DNA of 39,926 bases, taken from NCBI RefSeq assembly GCF_001748365.1, contig NZ_BDHH01000018.1, positions 5 through 39,930 of the forward strand. The letters run 5' to 3'. The position numbers were made by a program, and so were the translations under genes. Shown here piece by piece: positions 16,126-24,132 of the stretch (positions are counted from its first letter, which is position 1; each line of letters starts with the position of its first letter). Below the pieces are notes generated by a model. That model saw only the letters and a list, made by a program, of their open reading frames with translations, did not search any database and was not told where the DNA came from. The DNA comes from Fusibacter sp. 3D3. Lineage in GTDB: Bacteria; Bacillota; Clostridia; Peptostreptococcales; Acidaminobacteraceae.

Positions 16126-16866
16126 TTACTTGCCTTTTAATAATGCTAATTCTGATTTTAATCGTTCGTTTTCCTCTTCAATATTGATTGTTTTCTCAGA
16201 AATCAATGCATTAAGAGATTCAACTTCATTTATTCTAAGTTTTAGAGTTTCAAGCAATTCATCTTTTTTCGGTGTAAAATTTTTCAATATCACATTATCG
16301 ATCTGATTAAGCAAATCTACCCTCAGTTTTTTCTTCGTTCTATTTATTGATCGGTACTTACTAATTCTGCATATCTGATCAACCTGTATGACCGATTTCT
16401 TTTTGAAATAAAATTCATTTTGATCTGAACTTGGTTTAGTTTGAGCATCTACAAACACTTCAAAAGGTGGGTGGATTATTTCCTTGCCCGTACTTGGGTC
16501 AATTTGCGCCGCCGTTATCGGTGCAACAATTACCCAATCCTCATTGTTATCATAAAGTACAACACACGGATGCGGATATCTAATTTCAGTTCCCATATTA
16601 GAAGTCCCAAAGTCTACAGATAAAACTATGTCACCTCTTGAATAATTATAGAAACTATTTTTCCCTGTACCAGATTCATAATCAATCCACTTATCTTTGT
16701 AAAGAACCCAATTTGCAACTTTTTCAATCTTACTATTTACAAAGTGCTTTTCGGCCTTTTGAACAACATGACTTAAACTAGACATCAAATCTTGATCGCT
16801 TTTTACAACTTTATGTTTTAATGAATGATCCTTAGATTTGGCTTGCACCAAATTCACATCAATCAT
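16126..16866 (-). CDS. Long PemK/MazF-like toxin without a partner antitoxin gene
   Basis: 246 residues. The PemK/MazF core (about 75-190) shows YSRGDIVLSVDFG, GTEIRYPHPCVVLYD, WVIVAPITA and KKKSVIQVDQICRISKYRS. It corresponds to the RGDI, P-x-VVL, P-x-T and S-V-x-x-DQ-x-R motifs of this mRNA-cleaving family. A 75-residue N-terminal extension and a C-terminal coiled coil (about 200-246) make it twice the usual size. GGGGAGGAAAT precedes the ATG. No MazE/PemI-like gene adjoins it; upstream is a broken ToxN locus and downstream a strong small-RNA gene. It could be an orphan toxin, one controlled by RNA, or a self-contained protein. Confidence 0.75.
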   Translation of the reverse strand: MIDVNLVQAKSKDHSLKHKVVKSDQDLMSSLSHVVQKAEKHFVNSKIEKVANWVLYKDKWIDYESGTGKNSFYNYSRGDIVLSVDFGTSNMGTEIRYPHPCVVLYDNNEDWVIVAPITAAQIDPSTGKEIIHPPFEVFVDAQTKPSSDQNEFYFKKKSVIQVDQICRISKYRSINRTKKKLRVDLLNQIDNVILKNFTPKKDELLETLKLRINEVESLNALISEKTINIEEENERLKSELALLKGK

Positions 16867-16975
16867 ATTTCCTCCCCTAAATTAATATTTTTGTAAATCT
16901 GATATCAGTTTAACATATAAAAAAGACATGTAACCCTATAAACAACATTAAATAACTACAATAGATTGACGGAAG

Positions 16976-17119
16976 TCACTTTAAATCATCAATCTCCATA
17001 AGAAGACCGATATAGGGTCTTTTACGACCTTTTTCTTCATTCTCTCAAATATGATTTTGAAATTTATCAAGATATTCTATATAAGCCGTATCTATATGGT
17101 AAAACTGCAATTGACTCAT
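16976..17119 (-). pseudogene. ToxN/AbiQ-family type III toxin, truncated and stopped
   Basis: A start with AGGAGTGTACA ahead of the ATG (17117-17119) encodes MSQLQFYHIDTAYIEYLDKF, which matches the ToxN N-terminus (FY-I-YI-YL-F). After 24 codons a TGA interrupts. The same frame resumes with KGRKRPYIGLLMEIDDLK, equal to the second ToxN block (R/K-PYIG-hhhEI), and ends at another TGA (16976-16978). The region after this block, which should read like YFAPLTSPK, is not recognisable. It lies just after a terminator and two RNA repeats, the exact type III toxin-antitoxin order. The toxin is surely inactive; the antitoxin RNA looks intact. Confidence 0.8.
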
Positions 17120-17130
17120 TGTACACTCCT

Positions 17131-17168
17131 AAAAATAAAATAAAAGACGACTCAATTAAATAGTCGTC
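17131..17168 (-). terminator. Terminator between antitoxin repeats and toxN
   Basis: GACGACT/AGTCGTC form a 7-bp stem with a 9-nt loop (17146-17168). TTTTATTTTATTTTT follows on the minus strand. In type III systems such a terminator sets the excess of antitoxin RNA over toxin mRNA. Confidence 0.9.
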
Positions 17169-17170
17169 CA

Positions 17171-17248
17171 CAATGTTAAAGCTTCCCACTTATATGGCAG
17201 GGACTCTCCGACTGTTAAAACCATCCACTTGTCTGGCAGGATCTCTCC
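17171..17248 (-). ncRNA. Type III antitoxin RNA: two tandem 39-nt repeats
   Basis: Unit 1 (17248-17210) and unit 2 (17209-17171) both begin GGAGAG and carry CTGCCA, AAGTGG and TTTAACA at the same places. Where unit 1 has ATCC pairing with GGAT, unit 2 has TCCC pairing with GGGA. These are compensatory changes at two base pairs that support a conserved RNA stem. Repeat length, copy number and order (promoter, repeats, terminator, toxin) match ToxI/AntiQ/CptI arrays, in which each processed repeat binds one ToxN. The repeat sequence itself was not recognised. Confidence 0.8.
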
Positions 17249-17260
17249 GTCTACAACTAT

Positions 17261-17289
17261 ACAATACGCCTGACGCACTAAAATGTCAA
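17261..17289 (-). promoter_or_regulatory. Sigma-A promoter of the type III antitoxin RNA
   Basis: TTGACA (17284-17289) and TATTGT (17261-17266) are exactly 17 bp apart on the minus strand. A start near 17254 would place the first repeat at the very 5' end of the RNA. Confidence 0.8.
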
Positions 17290-17354
17290 TGTCGCCCTTA
17301 AAACAGAACAACAAAATTCACAAACCAGTCATGTGCTTTTCAATATTATACACT

Positions 17355-17413
17355 AAGAAAAGGACCAAATCAAAGCACATCGCACGATGCACCCTCAATT
17401 TGGCCCTTTTCTT
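17355..17413. terminator. Long inverted repeat after the mobC-like gene
   Basis: AAGAAAAGGACCAAAT (17355-17370) pairs with ATTTGGCCCTTTTCTT (17398-17413), with one mismatch. The loop contains a smaller GCATCG/CGATGC-type hairpin. It lies just past the mobC-like stop and is conserved at 30204-30258 in module 2, so it is an element part: the operon terminator or an end structure. Confidence 0.6.
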
Positions 17414-17434
17414 AAAGTACATTTCTAAATTTCT

Positions 17435-17773
17435 TCATTCTTTAAGCTCCATGCTCTCCTTCGTCACCATCTCATACATTTCTTGAAACATGATCTGGTT
17501 CTTTTTAATGAGCTCCATAACCTCATCAGTAAGATTTAGCTGCAACGCATTTTGCAACTCCCTCGTGATATTCCTGATTTCTATGGCCAGCTTATCGCTC
17601 TTAAACTTCCCTACGTTGATATGAATCTCAGCATTTAAGATAGCTTCCCTCAAATAATCACCTTTGATCTCACCCGTCACCTTTATTCTCTTGTCTATGG
17701 TTTCAAACTCTTCATCCGTGCATCTAAACGCTATGGTCCTTGGCCTTTCTCGGTTTCTATTTGGGCAAGCCAT
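17435..17773 (-). CDS. MobC-like relaxosome accessory protein
   Basis: 112 residues. The N-terminal RERPRTIAFRCTDEEFETID segment followed by a helical body is the ribbon-helix-helix arrangement of plasmid mobilisation accessory proteins (MobC-like). The C-terminal half, ITRELQNALQLN onward, is helical. It follows the integrase gene at 1 nt on the same strand. No relaxase gene is in the window. It may serve as a DNA-binding helper for mobilisation or for integrase control. Confidence 0.6.
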   Translation of the reverse strand: MACPNRNRERPRTIAFRCTDEEFETIDKRIKVTGEIKGDYLREAILNAEIHINVGKFKSDKLAIEIRNITRELQNALQLNLTDEVMELIKKNQIMFQEMYEMVTKESMELKE

Positions 17774-17774
17774 C

Positions 17775-18842
17775 TTATCTCAATTCCTTCCTATACTCTT
17801 CATCGAGTTTATTGGCAATTTCAGCCTGTTTGTTTGGATAAAGATGAACATAGGTATTCAATGTGGTTTCGACCTTCTCATGTCCAAGCCGCTCTGCAAT
17901 TGCAACAGGTGTAAATCCTAACTCAATCAAATGACTGCTGTGACTATGTCGTAGATCGTGAAGCCTGATTTTCTTAACACCACTTTCCTTTACACCACGC
18001 TTCATTTCACATGTTAAATAGCCTTTTGTAAATCTGAAGATCCGATCAGTCTTCTTTAGCTTATAAAGCCTGGTAAAATAATCTTCAAAATCAGTTGCTA
18101 AAAATGTTGGTATACTAACGACTCTTTTACTTTTAGCCGTCTTTGGCTCTGTAATCACATCGCGTTTGTCAAATCTTTGATAGGACTTAGTAATTGAAAT
18201 CGTCTTTTTCTCCGTATCAATATCTGCTCTAGTTAGGGCCAATAATTCACCAATCCTCATTCCAGTCCAATATAGCGTTGCGAAGTCCACATAGGATCCT
18301 TGTTTATCCATAACAGCCTCAATAAAAGTGTCAAACTCCTCTTTGGTCCAAAACTGCATGTCCTCCGCATTGCTTTTCCCCATACTACCGGCTTTTTTGC
18401 ATGGATTGCTTTTTAATTCATAAAACCTAACCGCATGGTTAAGGATCGCACTTAACTGATTGTTGATGGTTTTGAGATAAGTCTCAGAGTAGCCCTCTCT
18501 CATGAGTTCATTCTGCCATTTTCTAATGGTTGCTGCTTTGATGTCACTAATGCGCAAATTCTTAAAATAAGGCAGCACTTTCAAATCGATGATATACTTC
18601 TTTGTTCGCATGGTATGCTCTTTAATTCTCGGTTCAATATCATCATAATAGACTTCAATAAAATCAGCGAAGTTCATTGTAAAATCAGCTTGATGCTGAG
18701 ACAAATAACTCCTCGCCCATTCCTCAGCATCCTTTTTAGTTCTAAAGCCTCTTTTGGTCGAGTTCTTTACATTCCCTTGCCAATCTTTATAGTAATATTG
18801 AATTTTCCATTTTCCTGTATTCGCATCTTTGGTCGCCTTCAT
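17775..18842 (-). CDS. int: Tyrosine-type site-specific integrase
   Basis: 355 residues from the ATG that follows AGGGAGGT; the frame extends to a TTG at 18848 that overlaps the spacer. The N-terminal arm-binding domain (KWKIQYYYKDWQGNVKNSTK, 11-30) is followed by the SAM-like core-binding domain (about 60-150) and the catalytic domain. Catalytic residues are Arg196 (TGMRIGELL), His295 and Arg298 (HDLRH), His321 (LGHEKVETT) and Tyr331 (NTYVHLY). All are present, so it may be active. It recombines attP and attB to insert or excise the element. It is clustered with an excisionase-like gene and the MobC-like gene; module 2 has lost the corresponding gene. Confidence 0.93.
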   Translation of the reverse strand: MKATKDANTGKWKIQYYYKDWQGNVKNSTKRGFRTKKDAEEWARSYLSQHQADFTMNFADFIEVYYDDIEPRIKEHTMRTKKYIIDLKVLPYFKNLRISDIKAATIRKWQNELMREGYSETYLKTINNQLSAILNHAVRFYELKSNPCKKAGSMGKSNAEDMQFWTKEEFDTFIEAVMDKQGSYVDFATLYWTGMRIGELLALTRADIDTEKKTISITKSYQRFDKRDVITEPKTAKSKRVVSIPTFLATDFEDYFTRLYKLKKTDRIFRFTKGYLTCEMKRGVKESGVKKIRLHDLRHSHSSHLIELGFTPVAIAERLGHEKVETTLNTYVHLYPNKQAEIANKLDEEYRKELR

Positions 18843-18855
18843 TACCAAACCTCCC

Positions 18856-19059
18856 TTATGAAATTAAGCCATAGTACTTTTCCTCAAAATACCTGATGGG
18901 TAGCTTGCCCGAAATCACTATGAAACCTTTGCTTTCAAGCTCCTTATTAAGTTTCCTCATGATCTTGTAGCTTGTGCTAACACTAATGCCCAGCAATTGT
19001 GATACTTCTTCCACCGTGTAATATATTTTTTTAACTTCGCTCAGATAAAATCCTATCAA
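18856..19059 (-). CDS. xis: Excisionase-like small HTH protein, start uncertain
   Basis: 67 residues. The segment YYTVEEVSQLLGISVSTSYKIMRKLN is a MerR/excisionase-type winged helix (written in two parts: YYTVEEVSQLLGIS, VSTSYKIMRKLN). It lies 13 bp upstream of the integrase, the usual xis place. The frame opens with a TTG at 19059 without a good RBS. The relative at 30489 begins ATG-AGC-GAA behind GGAGAG, and here the matching codon is CTG, so the native start appears lost. Confidence 0.65.
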   Translation of the reverse strand: MIGFYLSEVKKIYYTVEEVSQLLGISVSTSYKIMRKLNKELESKGFIVISGKLPIRYFEEKYYGLIS

Positions 19060-19085
19060 TGTTTCGTTTATTTTTTTTTTTGAAT

Positions 19086-19120
19086 AAAAAAACCTCCTAA
19101 ACCCAAATGGTCAAGAAGGT
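19086..19120 (-). terminator. Terminator upstream of xis
   Basis: ACCTTCT/AGGAGGT (19114-19120 and 19092-19098) form a stem, with seven T following on the minus strand. It is conserved at about 30630-30655 in module 2. It insulates xis from the toxin-antitoxin operon. Confidence 0.6.
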
Positions 19121-19145
19121 ATCTCACATTATAAAGCTTTACAAT

Positions 19146-19173
19146 AAAAACCACCACATTGTATACGTGGTGG
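19146..19173 (-). terminator. Terminator of the MqsR-like/SocA operon
   Basis: CCACCAC/GTGGTGG (19151-19157 and 19167-19173) with a 9-nt loop, followed by TTTTTATTG on the minus strand. It lies 15 bp past the SocA-domain gene stop. Confidence 0.85.
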
Positions 19174-19188
19174 CAAATAAATCAAATT

Positions 19189-20187
19189 CTAGTGTCTGAT
19201 TTTTTCAAACAGGTCTTCAGAGTAGTCTTTAATGTCTGCAATCGCTAGCATCTTAAATTTGTCATAAACCTGATTGAAATACTTTTCAATAATATCTTTT
19301 CTGATAATTCTATTTGATGCTTCCTCATCAGTAAGTCCAACTCTAGTTTCTTTCCAAGGTGTAGTAGCATGAGTCATATTTTCAAGAATCTTACCACTAT
19401 AACAGCCAAAACAATTGATTATTGCATCAATAACTTCTTTTTCGCTATCCGACAAATCAAAGCACTCAAATTGCTTTTGATTGTCATCTATAGGATTATA
19501 TCCATGATCCTTATACTTAAAATAAATATCCCGATATACTGGACCATGAACCCACGCTTCGCAATCTTCACTAAACATAAAATTTCCTACGAATACTTTA
19601 TGGAAAGCCTGAGCAAAATAAAGCAATTTTTGCAACGCTAGTGGTGTTATTTCAATACTTCTAGAAATAATGTAATTGCATGCACTGTCAATTTTAGTTT
19701 CTGCAAAGTAAGTTTCAACTTTACCTATCAACATATTTGTAGCATCAAAGCTCTTTTTAAATGCAGTTTCTGTCACTTTATCATTATTTGTTACCAAAAG
19801 TTCTAGGAAAGACTCAGGTGATTCATTCATCCTCTTAAGTTGATCAGAGTATGTTTTTGATGGAATATCTCCATTAACAAATCTCGTTAAAGTTGTTTCA
19901 CCCCATCCTAACAATAACGACATCGGTCTTTTACCAATATCATATTTTTCAAGTAGATCAACTATTTCTGGGACAGTAATTAGTCCTTCTTCGGCTCTAA
20001 ATGCTCTATCCATGGCAGCTAAATTTTGATCTCTTAAATCAGAGACGAATATTTCATTTCTGCACTCTGAACAGTGAGCTATTTTTTCTTTAAAATTGAT
20101 GCGTTTGCCTTTAATCTCTTTTTCTCTCTCAATTTCGTCAATTTGATAGTCCATATATTCTCTACACTCTTCACAAAATGCTTTCAT
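19189..20187 (-). CDS. MqsA-like zinc-finger, HTH and SocA (Panacea/DUF4065) antitoxin
   Basis: 332 residues from the ATG preceded by GGAGGT at 7 nt. The N-terminus holds two CxxC zinc knuckles (CEEC and CSEC). An Xre-like HTH follows (LLGWGETTLTRFVNGDIPS, about 93-111). The C-terminal ~150 residues are a Panacea domain (ALQKLLYFAQAFHKVFVG and CEAWVHGPVYRDIYFKYKDH). Panacea domains are used in PanAT pairs to neutralise varied toxins. The upstream gene, 21 bp away, is the probable toxin. Confidence 0.83.
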   Translation of the reverse strand: MKAFCEECREYMDYQIDEIEREKEIKGKRINFKEKIAHCSECRNEIFVSDLRDQNLAAMDRAFRAEEGLITVPEIVDLLEKYDIGKRPMSLLLGWGETTLTRFVNGDIPSKTYSDQLKRMNESPESFLELLVTNNDKVTETAFKKSFDATNMLIGKVETYFAETKIDSACNYIISRSIEITPLALQKLLYFAQAFHKVFVGNFMFSEDCEAWVHGPVYRDIYFKYKDHGYNPIDDNQKQFECFDLSDSEKEVIDAIINCFGCYSGKILENMTHATTPWKETRVGLTDEEASNRIIRKDIIEKYFNQVYDKFKMLAIADIKDYSEDLFEKIRH

Positions 20188-20208
20188 ACATTTCACCTCC
20201 TCGCTAAT

Positions 20209-20634
20209 TTATCTAAACAAGTATTTTGATGGCATATTTCTTTCATGGAATGATACAATAATCATAAACTCTTCCCCATTCATTGTCTGAGTTTTATTCG
20301 TTTTTATGTAGATGTCTACTGAAACTAACTCACCCCATCTATCTAACTCATACTCTTTATTAAAAACATATAAGACTTCATGAGCAAATTTGGGATTCTT
20401 ATTATTTACTGCATAACAAAAATCATCAAATTCTAAATTCATTAGGATTTCTTTTTCTTTCCTTGAATCAATTTTATAATCCTCGATAAACTGTTTGTTT
20501 TCTTCTCGATTGCTATTTCTAGATATTGTATACTTATCTTCAAGAACTAGACTCTTCAGTACTTTAAGATACGTCTTAATATCATCAGGTGAGAAATCTA
20601 GTAATTTTTTTGTCTCAACTAACTGTTCACTCAT
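20209..20634 (-). CDS. MqsR-like toxin (probable)
   Basis: 141 residues. The central LEFDDFCYAVNNKN and late VSVDIYIKTN and EEFMIIVSFHE resemble the LGLDFDGMC, VYLKITV and VLIVSFKE blocks of the RelE-fold mRNA interferase MqsR. An N-terminal extension of about 45 residues is not part of that family. AGAGGTGG precedes the ATG. Because the partner has an MqsA-like zinc finger, an MqsR fold is the simplest reading, but the match is by eye and distant. Confidence 0.6.
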   Translation of the reverse strand: MSEQLVETKKLLDFSPDDIKTYLKVLKSLVLEDKYTISRNSNREENKQFIEDYKIDSRKEKEILMNLEFDDFCYAVNNKNPKFAHEVLYVFNKEYELDRWGELVSVDIYIKTNKTQTMNGEEFMIIVSFHERNMPSKYLFR

Positions 20635-20732
20635 TCGGCATCCACCTCTGTTCTATCGTATTAATAGTATACCCATTTAATACGGAATTATCAACACAAA
20701 CGTATCAATTAATACATTTATTTATTTTCATA

Positions 20733-21116
20733 TTAGATAAAGTATGCTTCATCTTTTTTCAGAATTAAAAACTTCCTTATATCATCAATATTTGATGCCA
20801 CATCACAATTAGGCAGAGCATCTATAACTGATCTGTGATACTTCCCGGCATGTGCTGCCCTCGAATCCAATATTGAAATAACACCTGAATCCGTTTCACA
20901 TCTAATCAATCGACCCACACCTTGCCTCAGCTTGATCAGCATTTTAGGAATGAGTACTGAGTCTAAATACACATTCATGTCCGGGTATAATGTCTTTTCA
21001 TACTCACTTATGGGATCCGGTATTGGAAAAGGGAGTTTAACAATAATCAGATGATTTAAAACTAATGCTGTCAGATTATACAAATTGGTACAATAACTTC
21101 CGAATGCATTCAACAT
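20733..21116 (-). pseudogene. 3' fragment of a DinG/Rad3-like helicase gene (module 1)
   Basis: Only the last helicase motifs remain: IIVKLPFPIPDPISEYEKTL, then KLRQGVGRLIRCETDSGVIS (motif VI with its Q-x-x-GR-x-x-R arginine fingers) and ILDSRA. The N-terminal motor domain is missing and similarity stops near 21060-21130, upstream of which nothing is recognisable. It is a relative of 32518-32795 in module 2 and is nonfunctional on its own. Confidence 0.8.
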
Positions 21117-21384
21117 TAGGCTATTTGACGCCTGTAGAATATAGGCAAAAACACCTTAGTTAATTTGTCCAGTTTAGTGTTGACAATCCAAATTTTGCTA
21201 CACCACTTCCTTCATCCATATCATTACTGATACCAACTTGTGGTTCGCTACACTTGGCGGTAAATACCCGTGGCTAGACTTTCACTAGCTAGATTAGTGC
21301 CATGCCTGGCACACATATAAAAGTGCAGCAATCTATTTTTAAGATTACTGCACTTTCAAACTCATTTGCTCTATTTCTATGAGA
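21117..21384. other. Junction between module 1 and the metabolic region, with a terminator
   Basis: AAAGTGCAGCAATCT (21320-21334) and AGATTACTGCACTTT (21342-21356) form a 15-bp stem with one mismatch and a 7-nt loop. It ends in TTTTATATG on the minus strand, and is the likely terminator of the M20 amidohydrolase operon. The rest (21130-21310) holds nothing I recognise and is the right boundary of module 1. Confidence 0.6.
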
Positions 21385-22563
21385 TTAGCAAACTATATCT
21401 AGATTTTCCTTACGATTTACAAATTCTGTCTTGATTTCGTCAATCAATTTGTCAGATGAAATGAGATCATAGACTGTACCTGCTAAAATCTTCGCACCAT
21501 AAATCACAGCCGCATGTCCACGTTCACTTTTTCCATCTATAAGAAATGCTTCAGAATGCGATGATGCACCAGAATCAACAAAAGCCACTCTAATACATGA
21601 ACCCGGCAATACAAAGGTTACATTTCCAAAATCTGTAGACCCCGTTTTTTCTCTATCCGGCATGAGACAAGGTGCATTTACTAGACGAGCATTCTCCATC
21701 ATTAATGAATTGAGCTTTATCACGGGAACCTTGCTTTCTAAGGTTTTCTCAATTTCAATTTCAAAAGTTGTATCCGTCATAAGAGCTGCTCCGTGTACAA
21801 CTCTCCTAAAACGTTCTACGAGCTTTGAAAGATAAACTGAATTATAAGACCTTAAACTAAAAGAACCAACTGCCTTTGATGGCACCACATTATTGGGCCC
21901 GCCTGCATCACTAACAGTATAATGCATCCGTGTATCTTCAAGTACATGTTCTCTTAAAAACTCAACCCCTTGAAAAGTCAGTAAAAGGGCGTCTAAGGCA
22001 CTTCTGCCTTGTTCAGGTTTTAAGGCTGCATGAGCACTAATGCCATGATAGGTCACTTTAAGACTTGTTGCTGCCATGGATTTTACGTCCGTCTGTGTTG
22101 CAGGACCACCATGCATCATTAAAGCGACATCTATGTCCCTAAAGTATCCTTCTTCAAGCATTTTAATCTTGCCGCCACCACCTTCTTCACCAGGTGTGCC
22201 GTAAACAACCAATTGATACATTTCAGGATCGATGAATTCTTTTACCGCTATTGCCGCTGCCAATATGCTTGGTCCTTGCATATGATGTGCACAACCATGC
22301 CCCATCCCTTCAATCGCATCATACTCACAAAGCAAACCAATGCGTTTTGAAGAATTTTCATTACCATAAACTGCCTTAAAAGCTGTTTTTAAGCTTCCAA
22401 GTTGTCGCTCTACATCAAACCCATTTGCCTCTAAATACTGTGTCAATTTGTCAACTGCTAAATATTCTTCAAATGCATATTCGGGATGATCAAATATATA
22501 ATCTGATAGCTCTAATATTTCTTCTTTTTTGTTTTCAATCCAATTGAATAATTTATCTTTCAT
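21385..22563 (-). CDS. M20-family amidohydrolase/metallopeptidase (AbgB/HipO-like)
   Basis: 392 residues from the ATG preceded by GGAGTG; the frame extends to a TTG at 22578. It has the M20 two-metal motifs: GLLCEYDAIEGMGHGCAHH (about 75-93), GTPGEEGGGGKIKML and ALMMHGGP, plus the late SHSEAFL. These enzymes hydrolyse N-acyl or amide bonds of amino acids (for example aminobenzoyl-glutamate, N-acyl amino acids). The substrate is unknown. It follows the YfcC transporter at 32 bp, so uptake followed by hydrolysis of an acylated amino acid or dipeptide-like compound is likely. Confidence 0.85.
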   Translation of the reverse strand: MKDKLFNWIENKKEEILELSDYIFDHPEYAFEEYLAVDKLTQYLEANGFDVERQLGSLKTAFKAVYGNENSSKRIGLLCEYDAIEGMGHGCAHHMQGPSILAAAIAVKEFIDPEMYQLVVYGTPGEEGGGGKIKMLEEGYFRDIDVALMMHGGPATQTDVKSMAATSLKVTYHGISAHAALKPEQGRSALDALLLTFQGVEFLREHVLEDTRMHYTVSDAGGPNNVVPSKAVGSFSLRSYNSVYLSKLVERFRRVVHGAALMTDTTFEIEIEKTLESKVPVIKLNSLMMENARLVNAPCLMPDREKTGSTDFGNVTFVLPGSCIRVAFVDSGASSHSEAFLIDGKSERGHAAVIYGAKILAGTVYDLISSDKLIDEIKTEFVNRKENLDIVC

Positions 22564-22595
22564 TCTACACTCCGTCAACTTCTATACTGAATAAA

Positions 22596-23999
22596 TCACA
22601 TCGGTCCCAAATGAATCATTTGAGCTATAAAGACTAATACACTTCCTGTTACAACCCAGATTAGGAACATTTTCCACATAAACTTCATCCATCTGTCATA
22701 AGGTATATTAGCAGCGCCTAAAATACCCATTAACGCTGTAGACGTTGGTAAAATATAATTACTGAAGCCGTCACCAAAATTGTAAGCGAGAACAGCCGTT
22801 TGACGAGTAAGGCCAACCATATCCGAAAGCGGCATGATAATTGGCATGGTTGCAGCTGCCTGTCCACTTCCAGAAGTAATAAAGGCATTGATGAAGTTAT
22901 TGGCTATATACATGGCGATACCCTGAGCAAAACTCGGAACTACATTTAACATATTTCCAAGTGCAAATACAATTGTATCAATAATGTGACCAGCAGAAAG
23001 AACACCGGATACAGCCTTTGCCATACCAATAATAAGAGCTGCAGAAACCATCTTTTTTGCACCGTCTACAAAGCAACCGGCAATTTCACTTGGGCCGAAT
23101 CCCGCAAACACGCCTGCGATGATGCCCAGCCACAAGAATGCTGCCGAACTCTCAGAAAGCCCCCAGTCTAACTTAATACCACCATATACGATTACCGCTA
23201 ATACTGAAACCAATGAGAGAATCACCATCCACTTTCTAGTATCCATATGACTCATATCTTCAAGATTGGTATCTGAATTAAGTGTATCCCTTTGATCCAG
23301 TTCATACATTGGGCTTAAAGTAGGATCCTTTCGAATTGACTTCGCATATCGAATCAAAAAGATATTGGTAATAATCATATATACTACAAACGAAAACGCT
23401 CTATATTCAATTCCCGAATAAAGTGGTAGTTCTCCAATTTTTTGAGCGACAATTGTTGTGCTTGGATTTAGTGTTCCTGTTGAAAATCCAACTGCTCCCC
23501 CAAGTAAAATGACCGCAACACCCACGATGGAGTCGAAGCCCATGGCTCTTGCCATCATTACCATGACTGGTGCAAATCCTATGAACATGTTAACACCCTG
23601 TGTTGTACAGATTAATCCAAAAGCAAGAGTCAATAGTGGTATAAAAACAGACTCACTATGAGAAAATCGCTTTGCAATCTTACCGATGACACCTTGAAGA
23701 GCACCACTGGTAACAATAACACTAAAGGCGCCACCAGAAAGGATGATCAAAAAGAATAACTCTGCTGACTTAATTAGCCCTTCAACAATATGTTTAGGAA
23801 TTTGAAATAAACTAACGGGCATTTTTTCTGTATAGGTGAATGCCTGCGGATTTATGACATTGATTCCCTGATCGTTTTTAAAGCGTTCAAACTCCCCTGC
23901 TGGAACTATCCATGTTAGCATTACTGCAAACAAGATAATGAATAAAATAATAACAAACGTATGCGGTACTTTAAATAACTTTTTCTTTTCTGAACTCAT
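22596..23999 (-). CDS. YfcC-family (ion transporter superfamily) membrane carrier
   Basis: 467 residues and about twelve transmembrane segments. It has the N-terminal VPHTFVIILFIILFAVMLTW, WIVPAGEFER and LNPSTTIVAQKIGELPLYSG motifs of the YfcC / C4-dicarboxylate-carrier-like group of the IT superfamily. Members move organic acids, arginine or short peptides across the cytoplasmic membrane. AAGGGGG precedes the ATG. Placed between the M20 amidohydrolase and lysR. Confidence 0.8.
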   Translation of the reverse strand: MSSEKKKLFKVPHTFVIILFIILFAVMLTWIVPAGEFERFKNDQGINVINPQAFTYTEKMPVSLFQIPKHIVEGLIKSAELFFLIILSGGAFSVIVTSGALQGVIGKIAKRFSHSESVFIPLLTLAFGLICTTQGVNMFIGFAPVMVMMARAMGFDSIVGVAVILLGGAVGFSTGTLNPSTTIVAQKIGELPLYSGIEYRAFSFVVYMIITNIFLIRYAKSIRKDPTLSPMYELDQRDTLNSDTNLEDMSHMDTRKWMVILSLVSVLAVIVYGGIKLDWGLSESSAAFLWLGIIAGVFAGFGPSEIAGCFVDGAKKMVSAALIIGMAKAVSGVLSAGHIIDTIVFALGNMLNVVPSFAQGIAMYIANNFINAFITSGSGQAAATMPIIMPLSDMVGLTRQTAVLAYNFGDGFSNYILPTSTALMGILGAANIPYDRWMKFMWKMFLIWVVTGSVLVFIAQMIHLGPM

Positions 24000-24092
24000 A
24001 TTTACCCCCTTAAAAATTTGCGATCGCTTTGAGAGTATTTTAGCACCTCATTTTTTTGAAGGGAAATACCAATATTCTATCTCATAGTCATA

Positions 24093-24126
24093 AAAAAAAT
24101 TAATTGCCCAATAAGATTGGACAATT
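24093..24126 (-). terminator. Terminator of lysR
   Basis: AATTGCCCAAT (24102-24112) and ATTGGACAATT (24116-24126) form an 11-bp stem with one mismatch and a 3-nt loop, followed by AATTTTTTTTATG on the minus strand. It shows that yfcC-M20 must have its own promoter in 24000-24092. Confidence 0.85.
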
Positions 24127-24132
24127 ATTTCT

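Noticed and set aside
16126-16866. The PemK-like gene as the direct toxin partner of the 39-nt repeats at 17171-17248
   Set aside because: A ToxN-like remnant lies at the proper place between them, so it is the original partner; a later takeover by the PemK-like gene cannot be shown from the sequence.
17171-17248. CRISPR array
   Set aside because: The repeats abut without spacers, number only two and show paired changes inside a stem; they fit a type III antitoxin RNA.
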